From Spirosoma profusum (lineage in GTDB: Bacteria; Bacteroidota; Bacteroidia; Cytophagales; Spirosomataceae): 64,000 bases of DNA. Numbering within the stretch: position 1 is the first letter of the stretch; the number at the start of each line of letters is the position of its first letter. This document shows, one piece after another, positions 23,392 to 33,373 of the stretch. The stretch lies in the NCBI RefSeq assembly GCF_014699005.1, contig NZ_JACWZY010000004.1, forward strand, positions 124,001-188,000, given 5' to 3'. The notes under the pieces were generated by a model. It ran no database searches. It saw only the letters and a program-made list of their open reading frames with translations, and was not told the origin of the DNA. Position numbers and translations under genes: made by a program.

Positions 23392-25836
23392 TTAATCTAC
23401 CCGGTTCTTTTCGGCGTCAGCGGCATTGTCGGAATGATTTCGCTTTCGTGCAAACGTCTCTTTTCCAAATCGATACGTGAAAGTTAAGCCGATACGTTGC
23501 GTATCTGTTACATTCGTATGGAAAGCTTCAATTTGCTTCAGACTGACGGTTCGGTCGGTTGTTTTCCAGGAATGAAAAATGTCTTCGAGCGTTAATCGAA
23601 TACTGCCTTTATCCTGCCAGATTTTCTTCTGCACCGCTGCGGCAATTCGGTAACGTGCGCTGGTTATCGTTTGCCCCGACAAATCGTTGGACGAATAATA
23701 GCCACTAAGCTCACCGTTCCAGCCTTTATTTAATCGAAACTGATTGAGCAGGTTTATTCGGGCGTGGTAAATTTCGGGATCAAGTTTTTGTGCATACGCG
23801 GTTCCGTTGAGCTTTAAGTGCGCCAGCATTACGTTGGCGTTCACATTCCACCATTTGGCGGGTGCAACCGATACGTTGGTGCTGAGCGCGAGAATATTCC
23901 CACTTGCTACGTTATTCGGACGGGTGATGAAAATGTCATCAATAGTCTCGGTCAATTGAAAAATTATATCTGTAAACCGACTGTATTGCAGGGAGATACC
24001 AACGTAGTGTTTGTGCTGATATTTAAGCTCTATCTGGTTGTTATACTGAGGCTTCAGATACGGATTGCCCATCGTAAACGAGTATTGATCGCGGTATGCC
24101 AGAAAAGGATTGAGCAGTTGATAATTAGGACGACTGATACGTCGGGAGAAGCTGGCCGTCAACGTATTGGCTCCAGCGCTATCGAGTTTATAACTTACAA
24201 ATGCAGTTGGAAACAATCCTGCGTAGTTTCTGAAAAACGAGGTTTCCGCCACTTCAGTATTACCCAACTGTCGTCCGGCAATCTGCGTATTCTCTAACCG
24301 GAAACCACTCTGAACTGCCAGTCGTCTCCAGTCTTTCCGGAAATTCAGGTAAGCTGCGTGAATGCTTTCGCGGTAGATGAAGTGATTGGATTTACCGTAA
24401 TCCGGCGATAAACTAGTACCGTTCTGGTTGAAATATTGCGCGTTATTATCATTTGTCACAATACTCGATTTTGCTCCCATTTCCAGTTTCGCCTTGTTTG
24501 GTAACGGGTGCGAATAATCAGCCTTAGCCGAGTATATCGTAATCGAATAGGGTAGTTTATACAAAAAAATACGGTTGTTGAGTAACGTACCGTCTGGCCT
24601 ATTCACACTATTTTGTAGGGACTGCTCACCTTCCGAACCATACGTAATGTAGTTCAAATCGGCAGAGAACTCACGACCCGTTTTTCCGAAACTATGCTGT
24701 ACGTTGCCATTCACTCCGACATTCGTCCAACGATACGTACCATTCGTAAAACCTGTACCAATGGAATCGATAACGTAGCGATTATCAAGACTTCGGCTGA
24801 CGTAATTCAGCCGATCCCGTCGGGGGCTATGCTGCAAGTTGACGACAAATCCATACGTAGTATTGGGCGATGCGGCATAATCCATCCCTAGTCTGGACAT
24901 TATACCATGGCTCGTAGTGTTGTACTGATTAGTAAGTTGCACCGACGAGGCTACTAACGAATTGGAAGTATAAAATCGCCGGTCATATACATCGGTTGCA
25001 TAGTTTCCGTCTTTCGAATAACCAAGGCTGCCGAATAGATTGATCTTTTTATGGTTGTAATTCAGGTTGATAACGTTGTTGCTACGTCCTATCCTACCCT
25101 GATTATAACCCAACGCTACGTTCCCGGTAAAACCCTGAATCCGGTTCCGTTTCAGTCGAATATTAATGATTGAGTTGCCAGCCGCATCATATTTGGCGGG
25201 AGGATTTGTCATCAGTTCGAGCTTATCCAGCGATCCACCGGGAAGCGATTTCAGATAGGTCGCCAAATCCTGCCCCGACATGTACGTGGGTCGACCATCA
25301 ACCAGTACCAAAACGTTCGCTTTGCCGTTCAAACTGATTTCTCCATTCGTTCCGATAGTCACACCCGGTGTTTTTTCCAGCATTTCCAATGTATTGCTTC
25401 CAGCACTACCAATCATCGCTTCTACGTTCACGATGGTTCGGTCGACCTCTTGCTCAATCAGCGGCTTTTTCGCCACAACTTTTACTTCGTTCAGCGTTGT
25501 TTTTGAAGGAGTTATGATAAATACGGGCAACGTAACAGTTGTATGCAGCTCATCAATCAGGATGTTTCCGCTTCGGTAATCGGTATTGCCTACGCTCGTT
25601 ACGTGAATTCGATACGTATCAGCGGTCAGATCGGTGAAGGTGAACGTACCGTTATTTTTGGTCAGTTCGCCACGTACCAACGTTGAGTCAGTTGCGCGGA
25701 GAAGACGTACCGTAGCGCCGGGTAACGGTTCATTTTGGGTATCTTTCAATAGCCCGGAAATGCGTGCTGAAGGAATTTGTGCAAAACCAGAAAAACTCAG
25801 ACTAAAAAGAAAAATAACTAAGAAAACAGGTCGCAT
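23392..25836 (-). CDS. TonB-dependent receptor with carboxypeptidase-like N-domain (OMP_b-brl_3 type)
   Basis: An 814-aa outer membrane receptor from the ATG at 25834-25836 (upstream GTG at 25863 less likely). It has a signal peptide (MRPVFLVIFLFSLSFSGFAQ), a CarboxypepD_reg-like domain (about 25-105, ISGLLKDTQNEPLPGATV), a plug (about 115-220, TPGVTIGTNGEISLNGKANV) and a large beta barrel with PDYGKSNHFIYRES and ending in TYRFGKETF. The plug and barrel subtype is the 'outer membrane beta-barrel family' rather than SusC, and no SusD partner is present. The divergent LytS/LytTR pair shares a 240-base upstream region and may control it. The ligand is unknown. Confidence 0.92.
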   Translation of the reverse strand: MRPVFLVIFLFSLSFSGFAQIPSARISGLLKDTQNEPLPGATVRLLRATDSTLVRGELTKNNGTFTFTDLTADTYRIHVTSVGNTDYRSGNILIDELHTTVTLPVFIITPSKTTLNEVKVVAKKPLIEQEVDRTIVNVEAMIGSAGSNTLEMLEKTPGVTIGTNGEISLNGKANVLVLVDGRPTYMSGQDLATYLKSLPGGSLDKLELMTNPPAKYDAAGNSIINIRLKRNRIQGFTGNVALGYNQGRIGRSNNVINLNYNHKKINLFGSLGYSKDGNYATDVYDRRFYTSNSLVASSVQLTNQYNTTSHGIMSRLGMDYAASPNTTYGFVVNLQHSPRRDRLNYVSRSLDNRYVIDSIGTGFTNGTYRWTNVGVNGNVQHSFGKTGREFSADLNYITYGSEGEQSLQNSVNRPDGTLLNNRIFLYKLPYSITIYSAKADYSHPLPNKAKLEMGAKSSIVTNDNNAQYFNQNGTSLSPDYGKSNHFIYRESIHAAYLNFRKDWRRLAVQSGFRLENTQIAGRQLGNTEVAETSFFRNYAGLFPTAFVSYKLDSAGANTLTASFSRRISRPNYQLLNPFLAYRDQYSFTMGNPYLKPQYNNQIELKYQHKHYVGISLQYSRFTDIIFQLTETIDDIFITRPNNVASGNILALSTNVSVAPAKWWNVNANVMLAHLKLNGTAYAQKLDPEIYHARINLLNQFRLNKGWNGELSGYYSSNDLSGQTITSARYRIAAAVQKKIWQDKGSIRLTLEDIFHSWKTTDRTVSLKQIEAFHTNVTDTQRIGLTFTYRFGKETFARKRNHSDNAADAEKNRVD

Positions 25837-25969
25837 GATGTGTCGTTTAAGCGTTCGATTCACTACGTTCGGGTCAAAGATTGACGTAGTGATTCGGCAC
25901 TTAAAAGAATCATGGCGGATCAGCCAACCGGCCTGACAGAATGCCGATTTGAGGTGTCAAACGTATTAG

Positions 25970-26001
25970 TCAGCCATTTTCTTTAGTTCATCAGCCATTT
26001 T
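25970..26001. promoter_or_regulatory. Direct repeat of TCAGCCATTTT, candidate LytTR-type binding site
   Basis: TCAGCCATTTT occurs at 25970-25980 and again at 25991-26001, a period of 21 bases, or two helical turns. LytTR-domain regulators are known to bind two short direct repeats with such spacing. The site is in the region shared by the TonB receptor and the lytS-like gene, about 77 bases before the latter's ATG. The sequence of the repeat is not a known consensus, so this is inference from geometry. Confidence 0.5.
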
Positions 26002-26077
26002 TACGTGTCTGCCACGTAGGTTTACAGGCGTCGATCTGGTTAATGAATTTTGACAGGATCAATTAGTCAGGAAATCA

Positions 26078-27103
26078 ATGATACCCAGTAATTCCCGTTT
26101 CAAATTGTCAGGTCAGCACTTTGTCTGGGGGCTGGCTCTGATTGTGCTCTACTTTATGTTCCGCAACTATATCAAAAACATTACCACTATCTACGACGAA
26201 GAAGCGGCTCTTGTTGCTACGTTCGGCTGTTTCGTTGGTGTGTATGGAGGGCGGTCGCTGGCTAAATTATGGATATATCCGTACAAACCGATTTCCGATT
26301 GGTGGTTGGGTTTGTTACTAATTTTGTTGATAAGCTGTGCGTTCTATTGTGCGCTTTTCGCCACTAGCCTGATCCGTCAGCAGACGTTTATGTATGGCTT
26401 ATTTCTGGCGTTACCTTTATTTATTTTTTGCGTTGCGTCTGGTTTGTTGGTTAGGCTGATTCAGGCGCGCATTGATAATCAGATTCAGGAAGCCAAAGTC
26501 CAGGCCGAGCACAGTCAGAGCGAACTACACCTCCTACAATCTCAGTTAAGTCCTCATTTTCTGTTCAATACGTTGAATAATCTGTACGGCATTTCTATTT
26601 CGCAACCTGACAAAACGCCAACGTTGCTGCTGAAACTTTCAGAATTATTACGGTACTCCGTGTACGATGCCAAAGAACTGTTCGTGCCTTTGACTGATGA
26701 ATTGGCGTACATCAATAACTATATTGAATTCGAGAAACTACGTATCGGCGGCAAACTTGCGTTGACAACAGCCATCGACAACGTAACGGGGAGCCACATA
26801 CGAATTGCGCCGATGCTGCTGATTGTCTTTGTTGAAAATGCATTTAAACACGCGAAGAATACGACCGAACAAAAAATCAGGATTGACATTTCTCTGAAAT
26901 TATGGGGAAATTCGATTCTGTTTTCAACAAAAAACTCGTTTTCCAGACTGGAAGAAACGAACAACGAATTGAACAAAAACAGTGGTTTGGGTTTGGCTAA
27001 CGTGCAAAAACGGCTTGATTTGTTGTACCCAAACACGTATGATTTAGCGATTCGGGAAGCCGATGGATTTTATACGGTAGAGTTACAACTTCGGATCAAA
27101 TGA
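26078..27103 (+). CDS. LytS/YehU-type sensor histidine kinase
   Basis: A 341-aa membrane kinase of the LytS (His_kinase) family. The first 125 residues hold about four hydrophobic segments, followed by a short coiled linker (QIQEAKVQAEHSQSELHLLQ). The acceptor motif is QLSPHFLFNTLNNLYG with His at about 160. The ATPase part shows MLLIVFVENAFKHA and the glycine box NSGLGLANVQKR. Its stop overlaps the ATG of the response regulator by four bases (ATGA), so the two are translationally coupled. It is divergent from the TonB receptor. Confidence 0.95.
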   Translation: MIPSNSRFKLSGQHFVWGLALIVLYFMFRNYIKNITTIYDEEAALVATFGCFVGVYGGRSLAKLWIYPYKPISDWWLGLLLILLISCAFYCALFATSLIRQQTFMYGLFLALPLFIFCVASGLLVRLIQARIDNQIQEAKVQAEHSQSELHLLQSQLSPHFLFNTLNNLYGISISQPDKTPTLLLKLSELLRYSVYDAKELFVPLTDELAYINNYIEFEKLRIGGKLALTTAIDNVTGSHIRIAPMLLIVFVENAFKHAKNTTEQKIRIDISLKLWGNSILFSTKNSFSRLEETNNELNKNSGLGLANVQKRLDLLYPNTYDLAIREADGFYTVELQLRIK

Positions 27104-27810
27104 AAAAAGTAGCCTGTCTGATTGTGGACGATGAGCCAATTGCGCGGGAAATTATTGAAACGTATTGCCGACATTTGCCGCAACTGACCGTGGTTGCTTC
27201 CTGCGACACTACCCTCGACGCCAAAACGATGCTACAGAAACAGCCCATCGACATTCTGTTTTTAGATATCAACATGCCCGTTCTGAATGGTATTGCGTTT
27301 CTAAAAACCCTCAAAAATCAGCCTCAGGTTATTTTTACAACCGCCTATAAAGAATACGCTGTTGACGCTTTTGATTTATCCGCCTGCGATTATCTGCTCA
27401 AACCCTTTTCGCTCGAGCGTTTCATTGTCGCCATCGATAAAGCGCTGGAACGATTGCATCCCGCGCAAACACCCATCAACGTAGCAAACGACGCCAAACC
27501 GGATGACTTCACCTTTGTAAAAGCTGATGGAAAGATCTACAAAATCCGGCATGAAGAATTACTCTTCGCTGAAGCCAACGGGAATTATACCAGGATTAAC
27601 ACAACAAACGGTACGTTGACACCAGGTATGACCTTTTCGAGTTTTATCAGCTTGTTACCTGTAAATCAGTTCATTCAGGTTCATCGCTCGTTTGTGGTCA
27701 ACAAAGCTAAAATCAGCCATATTGAAGGAAATCGGGTATTTATTGGTTCAACCGAAATCCCTATCGGCAGCAACTACCGCGACGGTTTTTTTAAAGAATT
27801 AGGTGTGTAG
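27100..27810 (+). CDS. LytTR-family response regulator
   Basis: A 236-aa regulator with an N-terminal receiver (about 1-120) and a C-terminal LytTR DNA-binding domain (about 135-236). The receiver has the acidic pair in LIVDDEP, phospho-acceptor Asp at about 56 in ILFLDINMP and the conserved Lys in DYLLKPF. LytTR features are FVKADGKIYKIRHEELLFAEA, NGNYTRI and QVHRSFVVNKAKI. It is the partner of the overlapping kinase gene upstream and a candidate regulator of the divergent TonB receptor. A 21-bp-period direct repeat at 25970 may be its site. Confidence 0.96.
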   Translation: MKKVACLIVDDEPIAREIIETYCRHLPQLTVVASCDTTLDAKTMLQKQPIDILFLDINMPVLNGIAFLKTLKNQPQVIFTTAYKEYAVDAFDLSACDYLLKPFSLERFIVAIDKALERLHPAQTPINVANDAKPDDFTFVKADGKIYKIRHEELLFAEANGNYTRINTTNGTLTPGMTFSSFISLLPVNQFIQVHRSFVVNKAKISHIEGNRVFIGSTEIPIGSNYRDGFFKELGV

Positions 27811-27986
27811 TAAAGGAAGCCAGTCCAACAGTTAATGAACCCAGTCTGGAAATAAATTCTGCCACTTTAGTTGCAATAGTGATACTATCGATGGTCCACT
27901 ACGTCTTAGGTAAATACATGTTTGAGTCGACAGATTCAAGAGTATTATGAGCTGTAACGTCGGCTCTTACCTCCTGCGCTTAGTTT

Positions 27987-30900
27987 ATGACCGTTCCGTT
28001 TATTAGAAGCTATCATCCTTGTTATCAGCTATTTTACCTGTTCTCATTACCTGTCTTATTGGTAAAAGGACAATCAGTAAACAACGACCCTGACCCAACG
28101 CACTGGATTAATTATGCGCAGACCTATTACAAAATTCCGATTGCCAAAGCTGGACTGTATCGCGTTTCAGTTGCCGAACTCCAGAAAGCAGGTTTTCCAG
28201 CCAGCCAGGTAAATCCGACCACGGTTCAGCTATTTCACCGGGGTATCGAGCAGTCAATTTACGTAGCCGGTGAAACCGATAAACGATTTGATCCAGCTGA
28301 TTTTCTGGAGTTTTACGGACGCGGCAACGATGGTGCCCAAGACTCAGTGCTCTACCGACCTGCATCAGCCCAGCCACATACGTATTACAGCCTTTTCAGT
28401 GACACCACCGCCTATTTTCTGACCTGGCGACTCGATGGCAAACCCGGTAAGCGAATGGCTACGTATACCGATACTACGTTCGCCAGTTTATTACCAGAAA
28501 CTTACCATTGGGAAGAAGAACTACGACTTTTTACCGATACGTATCCAGCAGGTACTATTTATCCGCTTGGTGCAGGTTATGATAATGGTGCCATTTTGAC
28601 GAGTTACGATGCAGGTGAAGGCTGGACCGGGCCGATAGTGTCTGCCAATACGCGATTCAATCAGTCGTTTACGCTAACAAATTTTGTGGCCGATGTACAT
28701 GCAAAAAATGGTACGCCTGTTCAACCAAAAGCGATATTTCTGCTAGTCGGACGTAACGCTTCCCCTCATCGCGTAAACTATTTGGCAGGAGGAACGACCA
28801 ATACGTTACAATCACTCGGTACGGCAGTTTTTGACCAGTATAATTCGATACGCATCGACGCAGAATTGGGAGCCAATGCGATTTCTCCTACGGGGAACGT
28901 ACTGTTTTCAGTTCAACCGAACGTAGCGGGAGAAGAAATTTCGGTTTCCTATCTGAAATTACAGTATCCACAACGTATCGATATGGGTGGTACGTCGCTG
29001 AAAGTATTTCGTTTACGGGCTAATCCAGATGGCCGCTCGCTACTCGAGTTAACTAACGTACCGGCCAACACCCGTCTATTCGACATCAGTGACCCAATTA
29101 ACCCCGTTCAGATACAGGGGCGACAAACCGATGGGCAATGGCAGGGAGTCGTGCAGAATTGTCAATTGAGTCGAACAATTCTGACGACGCAGATTCCAAT
29201 GAACGTACCGCCAATACGAGCTGTTACGTTCCGCTTCATCGATCCTCAGAAACCAAATTACATCATCATTACCCACCCTTCCCTGCAGCAACCGACTGGT
29301 AGTGAGGCTGATCCGGTTCGGGCTTATGCAACGTACCGGGCGTCGGAAGCGGGTGGTAGCTATGATACGTCGACGGTGTCGATTCAGCGGTTGTACGATC
29401 AATTTAGCTATGGTGAACGTCATCCGCTGGCCATCCGGCGATTCGCTGATTACATGCTACATAATGATAATAAACGAGCGAAGTTTCTGTTTCTGATTGG
29501 CCAATCGCGCGATCCCCAGGGCATTCGTAAACTAGCCAACGGCCCTCTTCTTGATCTGGTCCCGAATGCGGGCTGGCCGGGTTCAGACATAGCGCTTGTG
29601 GAAGGTTTGGCTGGCGAGCGTGCGAACGTACCAGCCATAGCTATCGGCCGACTCAACGCCAGCCGGCCGCAGCAGGTGCTGGATTATCTGAACAAGGTAA
29701 AAGCGCATGAAAACACGACTGAACCGGCACTCTGGCACAAAAACGTATTGCATCTGAGCGGTGGCCGGAGTGCCGCAGAACTGGGCCAGTTTCGTCGGTT
29801 TATTGATGATTTTACGAAGACAATCGAAACAGGCTACGCTGGTGGCCGAGTTACTACTTTGTCGAAGCAAACGGATAATCCTGTCGAAACGCTCCCCCTG
29901 GCCGAACCTGTGAATCAGGGGGTTGGAATGATCAATCTCTTTGGTCATTCGAGTCTGGATGTGTCCGATGTGGATTTGGGATTTGTCAGTAACGATCTGT
30001 TAAACTACCGAAATAAAGGCCGCTATCCGTTCGTGCTGGTAAATGGCTGTGCATCAGGCAACGTCTTTTTTGGTCGACCGACATTCGGCAACGATTGGAT
30101 TCTAACACCCGACCGGGGCGCGGTACTCTTTCTGGCGCATACCTATACAGGGTTTATCGACCCGTTAAAACGATACTCCGATCAGCTTTATGCCCTACTG
30201 GCCGACAGCCAATACGTAGCGCAGCCCATCGGCCTGCTTCAACAGGAAACCATCCGGCGTTTCCTGCAAAATGCCCCTTCTGTTTTTGATATTACTACCG
30301 CTCAGCAAATGACCCTCCAGGGCGACCCAGCTATCCGTGTGTTTCCTTTTCCCAGCGCCGACGTAGCATTTGCGTCTGAAAGTCTACAGATACGTATCGA
30401 TTCGCTTTCCGCCCGGCCAGATTCAGTACGTATATTGGGGGTCGTTATCAATTACGGGCGCGTTACGTATAAACCGCTTACGGTGCGTATCCGCCAGTTC
30501 AAAATTAATGGCCAGCTTCTTCAGGAGCAGTATTTTACCAGCAAGACACCCCACTACGCTGATACGTTGCAATGGGTACTTCCCCTGGTAGAGGCCGACA
30601 GTGGCACTACGTATTTTGAGTTATTCCTGGACGCTGACAATCGGATTACGGAAACCCTGGAAACAAATAATCTGGCTGTAATCAGTTCGTTGAAGACAAT
30701 TGAAAAACCACCTTTTTCCGCCGACGTAACGCCACCGATTCTTGAAGTAGCGTTCGATGGAAAACAGATTGGTGATGGTGATCTTGTCTCGACCCGGCCC
30801 GTTATCGATGTATTGCTTCAGGACGAAAACCTACACTTGCTACGTACCGACACCACCGGGTTAGACCTGTACCTGCAATCGCCCTGTGCTACGTTGCCAT

Positions 30901-31397
30901 GTCCATTTATCCGGCAGTCGCTACGTAGCAATAACGTTCGCTGGACACCGGCCGGCGCTGATAACGCCTTCCGGTTGAGTTTCCAGCCCGATACGCCTTT
31001 GGCCGATGGCCTGTATACGTTCGTCGTAACAGGCCGAGACCTGAGCGGAAATCTGGCAGCCTCTTATCAGATTCACTTCTCAGTAAAAAATTCCGATGAA
31101 CTAATCTCAGTCGGTGTCTATCCAAACCCGTTCAGCCAACAGACTCGGTTCTATGCTACGTTATCGGGGCTCACTCCACCAACGCAAATGACCATCCGTA
31201 TCACCGATCTTACTGGTCGACTGGTCCGAACGCTACAGGCTCCAACACGCATCGGCACCAACGAGTGGAGTTGGGATGGTACGTCCGAAACAGGCCACTC
31301 TTTACCGACCGGGTTTTATTTGTACACACTTTCTGGGGTCGATGTGCCGCTATCGGAACAAGTGCATCTGAGTGGCCGCATATTTCTTTATCGATGA
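27987..31397 (+). CDS. porU2: C25-family type IX secretion sortase, PorU2-like
   Basis: An 1136-aa exported protein with a gingipain-type (peptidase C25) caspase-like core, matching the 'putative type IX secretion system sortase PorU2' family of Cytophagales. The N-terminal part (WINYAQTYYKIPIAKAGLYR) is typical of PorU-like proteins. The catalytic pair is visible as His in NLFGHSSLDVSD (about residue 654) and Cys in LVNGCASGNVFF (about 688). Downstream are CARDB/immunoglobulin-like domains (about 790-1020) and a T9SS-type tail with VGVYPNPFSQQTR and GFYLYTLSG. In the type IX system PorU-type proteases cut C-terminal signals and attach cargo. A GT-C-like gene overlaps its stop by four bases. 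Confidence 0.92.
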   Translation: MTVPFIRSYHPCYQLFYLFSLPVLLVKGQSVNNDPDPTHWINYAQTYYKIPIAKAGLYRVSVAELQKAGFPASQVNPTTVQLFHRGIEQSIYVAGETDKRFDPADFLEFYGRGNDGAQDSVLYRPASAQPHTYYSLFSDTTAYFLTWRLDGKPGKRMATYTDTTFASLLPETYHWEEELRLFTDTYPAGTIYPLGAGYDNGAILTSYDAGEGWTGPIVSANTRFNQSFTLTNFVADVHAKNGTPVQPKAIFLLVGRNASPHRVNYLAGGTTNTLQSLGTAVFDQYNSIRIDAELGANAISPTGNVLFSVQPNVAGEEISVSYLKLQYPQRIDMGGTSLKVFRLRANPDGRSLLELTNVPANTRLFDISDPINPVQIQGRQTDGQWQGVVQNCQLSRTILTTQIPMNVPPIRAVTFRFIDPQKPNYIIITHPSLQQPTGSEADPVRAYATYRASEAGGSYDTSTVSIQRLYDQFSYGERHPLAIRRFADYMLHNDNKRAKFLFLIGQSRDPQGIRKLANGPLLDLVPNAGWPGSDIALVEGLAGERANVPAIAIGRLNASRPQQVLDYLNKVKAHENTTEPALWHKNVLHLSGGRSAAELGQFRRFIDDFTKTIETGYAGGRVTTLSKQTDNPVETLPLAEPVNQGVGMINLFGHSSLDVSDVDLGFVSNDLLNYRNKGRYPFVLVNGCASGNVFFGRPTFGNDWILTPDRGAVLFLAHTYTGFIDPLKRYSDQLYALLADSQYVAQPIGLLQQETIRRFLQNAPSVFDITTAQQMTLQGDPAIRVFPFPSADVAFASESLQIRIDSLSARPDSVRILGVVINYGRVTYKPLTVRIRQFKINGQLLQEQYFTSKTPHYADTLQWVLPLVEADSGTTYFELFLDADNRITETLETNNLAVISSLKTIEKPPFSADVTPPILEVAFDGKQIGDGDLVSTRPVIDVLLQDENLHLLRTDTTGLDLYLQSPCATLPCPFIRQSLRSNNVRWTPAGADNAFRLSFQPDTPLADGLYTFVVTGRDLSGNLAASYQIHFSVKNSDELISVGVYPNPFSQQTRFYATLSGLTPPTQMTIRITDLTGRLVRTLQAPTRIGTNEWSWDGTSETGHSLPTGFYLYTLSGVDVPLSEQVHLSGRIFLYR

Positions 31398-32635
31398 ATA
31401 GGGGCTGTTTGTTCTGCGCAGCTTTTGTGGCTATTTGCCTCTTACTGACGGGTTTATCATGGATACATTCAACGCATTGCACCAGCGTCGATTCGAGCTA
31501 CTACCTGCAATCAGCCGCGAATATATTGACTGGCCGTGGGTACGTCGTGAATGCCAACGGTCAGTTAGTTTGGAATAGTACATTCCCAATGGGTTACCCA
31601 TTTCTGATAGTCATGATAGCGGGGCTGTTTGGTATTCCGGTTTTGGTAGCATCCAAACTGGTAAACCTGATCGCTTTGTGTTTCTTTGCCTGGGTTTGGG
31701 CGCGCCGTTTGGGTATAAGTCGTGCGTTCTGGCTACTTTCCATCTGGGTATTGGGCGGGTTTCTGAAGATTGCCGCCTTTACCTGGTCCGAAACCGTTTT
31801 TCTGGTTTTACTGGCTGAATGGGTTTGGGCGCTTCATCGGTTATTGAACGTATCGTCACTACGTTGGGCTGCACGACTAATGGCACTGAGTCTCAGTTTA
31901 TTTCTGGTCCGTTACGTTGGCGGCTTTGTATTTGGATTACTGCTACTTCTAGTCTTGCTACGTCAGATTTTTCCAAACTTGTTTCAAAAACGATACGTTG
32001 AAAGTCATCAAGGTTTGTTTACAAGCTGGGGGACGGATATCGCGCTGGCGGGTTTTGTATTGATGGGCGTTTATTTTTGGATTAACCACCACTTTTCCGG
32101 TACGTTTTCAGGTGGTGAACGTTTTCTCCCTACCGAATCACCTGGTGAACTGGCACTATTGTTTGGTCGCTCGCTGCTAAATGAATTCCTGCTGATTCGG
32201 GATTTTTCACCGTCGGCTCCCAACGTATTAGCGTGGATTGGACTGGGGTTACAAACAATATTGATGGGTGTTTTCTATCGACGGCACCGGTTTTTACTAC
32301 CACGTAGCGTTATGTTGTTACGTAGTCATCTCCTCAGTAACTTGTTCATACTGACGGGGATTACCTACGTAGTGGTTTTGTTCACGCTACGTACCATCAG
32401 TCCATTCAGTGAGCCAAATCTTCGGCTCATGGCTCCGTTTTCGTTCTGTCTATTTTCTGCTTTTTTCCTGAATGTCGGACGTTGGCCAGTTTATTGGCAA
32501 CGACGATTATTGCCGTACTGGTTAGTATTGCTGCTACTGTCCTGGCTTCAATTGCTGCCACAGAATAATCTAAGCAGTGTCATTTTATACAGAAAATTGC
32601 TCAATTCAACCGTTGACTCTTCGGTTTGGCGATGA
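31394..32635 (+). CDS. Polytopic membrane protein, GT-C glycosyltransferase-like
   Basis: A 413-aa membrane protein from an ATG at 31394 that overlaps the sortase stop (ATGA); an apparent longer frame from 31265 lies inside the sortase gene. About nine or ten hydrophobic segments. The first periplasmic loop has CTSVDSSYYLQSAANILTGR and STFPMGYPFLIVM, a pattern (acidic residue, YY, GRGY, then PxGYP) common in GT-C enzymes such as ArnT/PMT-like glycosyltransferases, where the acidic residue is catalytic. Translational coupling with a type IX sortase raises the possibility that it glycosylates exported or sorted proteins or builds the lipid-linked anchor. That link is inference. Confidence 0.75.
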   Translation: MNRGCLFCAAFVAICLLLTGLSWIHSTHCTSVDSSYYLQSAANILTGRGYVVNANGQLVWNSTFPMGYPFLIVMIAGLFGIPVLVASKLVNLIALCFFAWVWARRLGISRAFWLLSIWVLGGFLKIAAFTWSETVFLVLLAEWVWALHRLLNVSSLRWAARLMALSLSLFLVRYVGGFVFGLLLLLVLLRQIFPNLFQKRYVESHQGLFTSWGTDIALAGFVLMGVYFWINHHFSGTFSGGERFLPTESPGELALLFGRSLLNEFLLIRDFSPSAPNVLAWIGLGLQTILMGVFYRRHRFLLPRSVMLLRSHLLSNLFILTGITYVVVLFTLRTISPFSEPNLRLMAPFSFCLFSAFFLNVGRWPVYWQRRLLPYWLVLLLLSWLQLLPQNNLSSVILYRKLLNSTVDSSVWR

Positions 32636-32706
32636 TTATGTTCTTCCGGCCAACTCATTTCGCCAACTTTGCTTCATAATTAGCCTATCCGAAGGCCTTT
32701 TCTAGT

Positions 32707-33339
32707 ATGAACTACAAGCTGATTATTTTCGATTTCGACGGGACGCTCGCTGACTCATTTCCGTATTTTCTGCGAACCATTAATACGCTGGCTGAAACCT
32801 ATAATTTCCCGAAAATCAACCTCGAAGACGTAGATCGACTGCGTGGCTTAGATGCCCGGCAAATGATGAAACGAGCTAAACTACCTGCCTGGAAAATTCC
32901 GCTCATTGCCCGGTCGTTTATTCAGCTAATGGCGCGAGATATTGCTCAAATTCAACTGTTTGATGGCATAGCTGAGCTACTGAAAAAGTTAGCCAATCAG
33001 GGAGTTAAACTGGCAATTGTCAGCTCTAACAGCGAAGAAAATATTCGTCGGGTACTCGGCCCTGAAAATGCCTCATTGATTACCTATTATGGATGTGGTA
33101 CGTCGCTTTTTAGTAAGCGACATAAATTCAGGCGAGCGATGACCAGGAATAGGGTTAAACCGCAGGAAACGCTTTGTGTGGGCGATGAAGTGCGTGATAT
33201 TGAAGCGGCTCAGGAAGCGGCTGTAGACTTTGGCGCAGTTGCCTGGGGCTATACCCGGCCTGATGTATTGGAAGCCTATCCAGGTATTGCTCTTTTCTAT
33301 ACGCCCGACGATATTGTAAAGTCAGTACTCGGGGATTAA
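32707..33339 (+). CDS. HAD-superfamily hydrolase, phosphoglycolate phosphatase-like
   Basis: A 210-aa HAD hydrolase with all four motifs: FDFDGTLADS (nucleophile Asp), AIVSSNSEEN (motif II Ser), KRHKFRRAM (motif III Lys) and VGDEVRDIEAA (motif IV Asp). The helical cap between motifs I and II (about 15-85) is of the C1 type seen in Gph-like phosphatases. The substrate cannot be told. It stands alone, with a 71-base gap to the upstream GT-C-like gene. It has relatively few TACGT words for this window. Confidence 0.92.
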   Translation: MNYKLIIFDFDGTLADSFPYFLRTINTLAETYNFPKINLEDVDRLRGLDARQMMKRAKLPAWKIPLIARSFIQLMARDIAQIQLFDGIAELLKKLANQGVKLAIVSSNSEENIRRVLGPENASLITYYGCGTSLFSKRHKFRRAMTRNRVKPQETLCVGDEVRDIEAAQEAAVDFGAVAWGYTRPDVLEAYPGIALFYTPDDIVKSVLGD

Positions 33340-33373
33340 CCGTAGCTTATCTGCCCTTTCGACCGACCTCTAA

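Noticed and set aside
29583..29948. Minus-strand frame of 121 codons
   Set aside because: Antisense to the catalytic core of the sortase gene.
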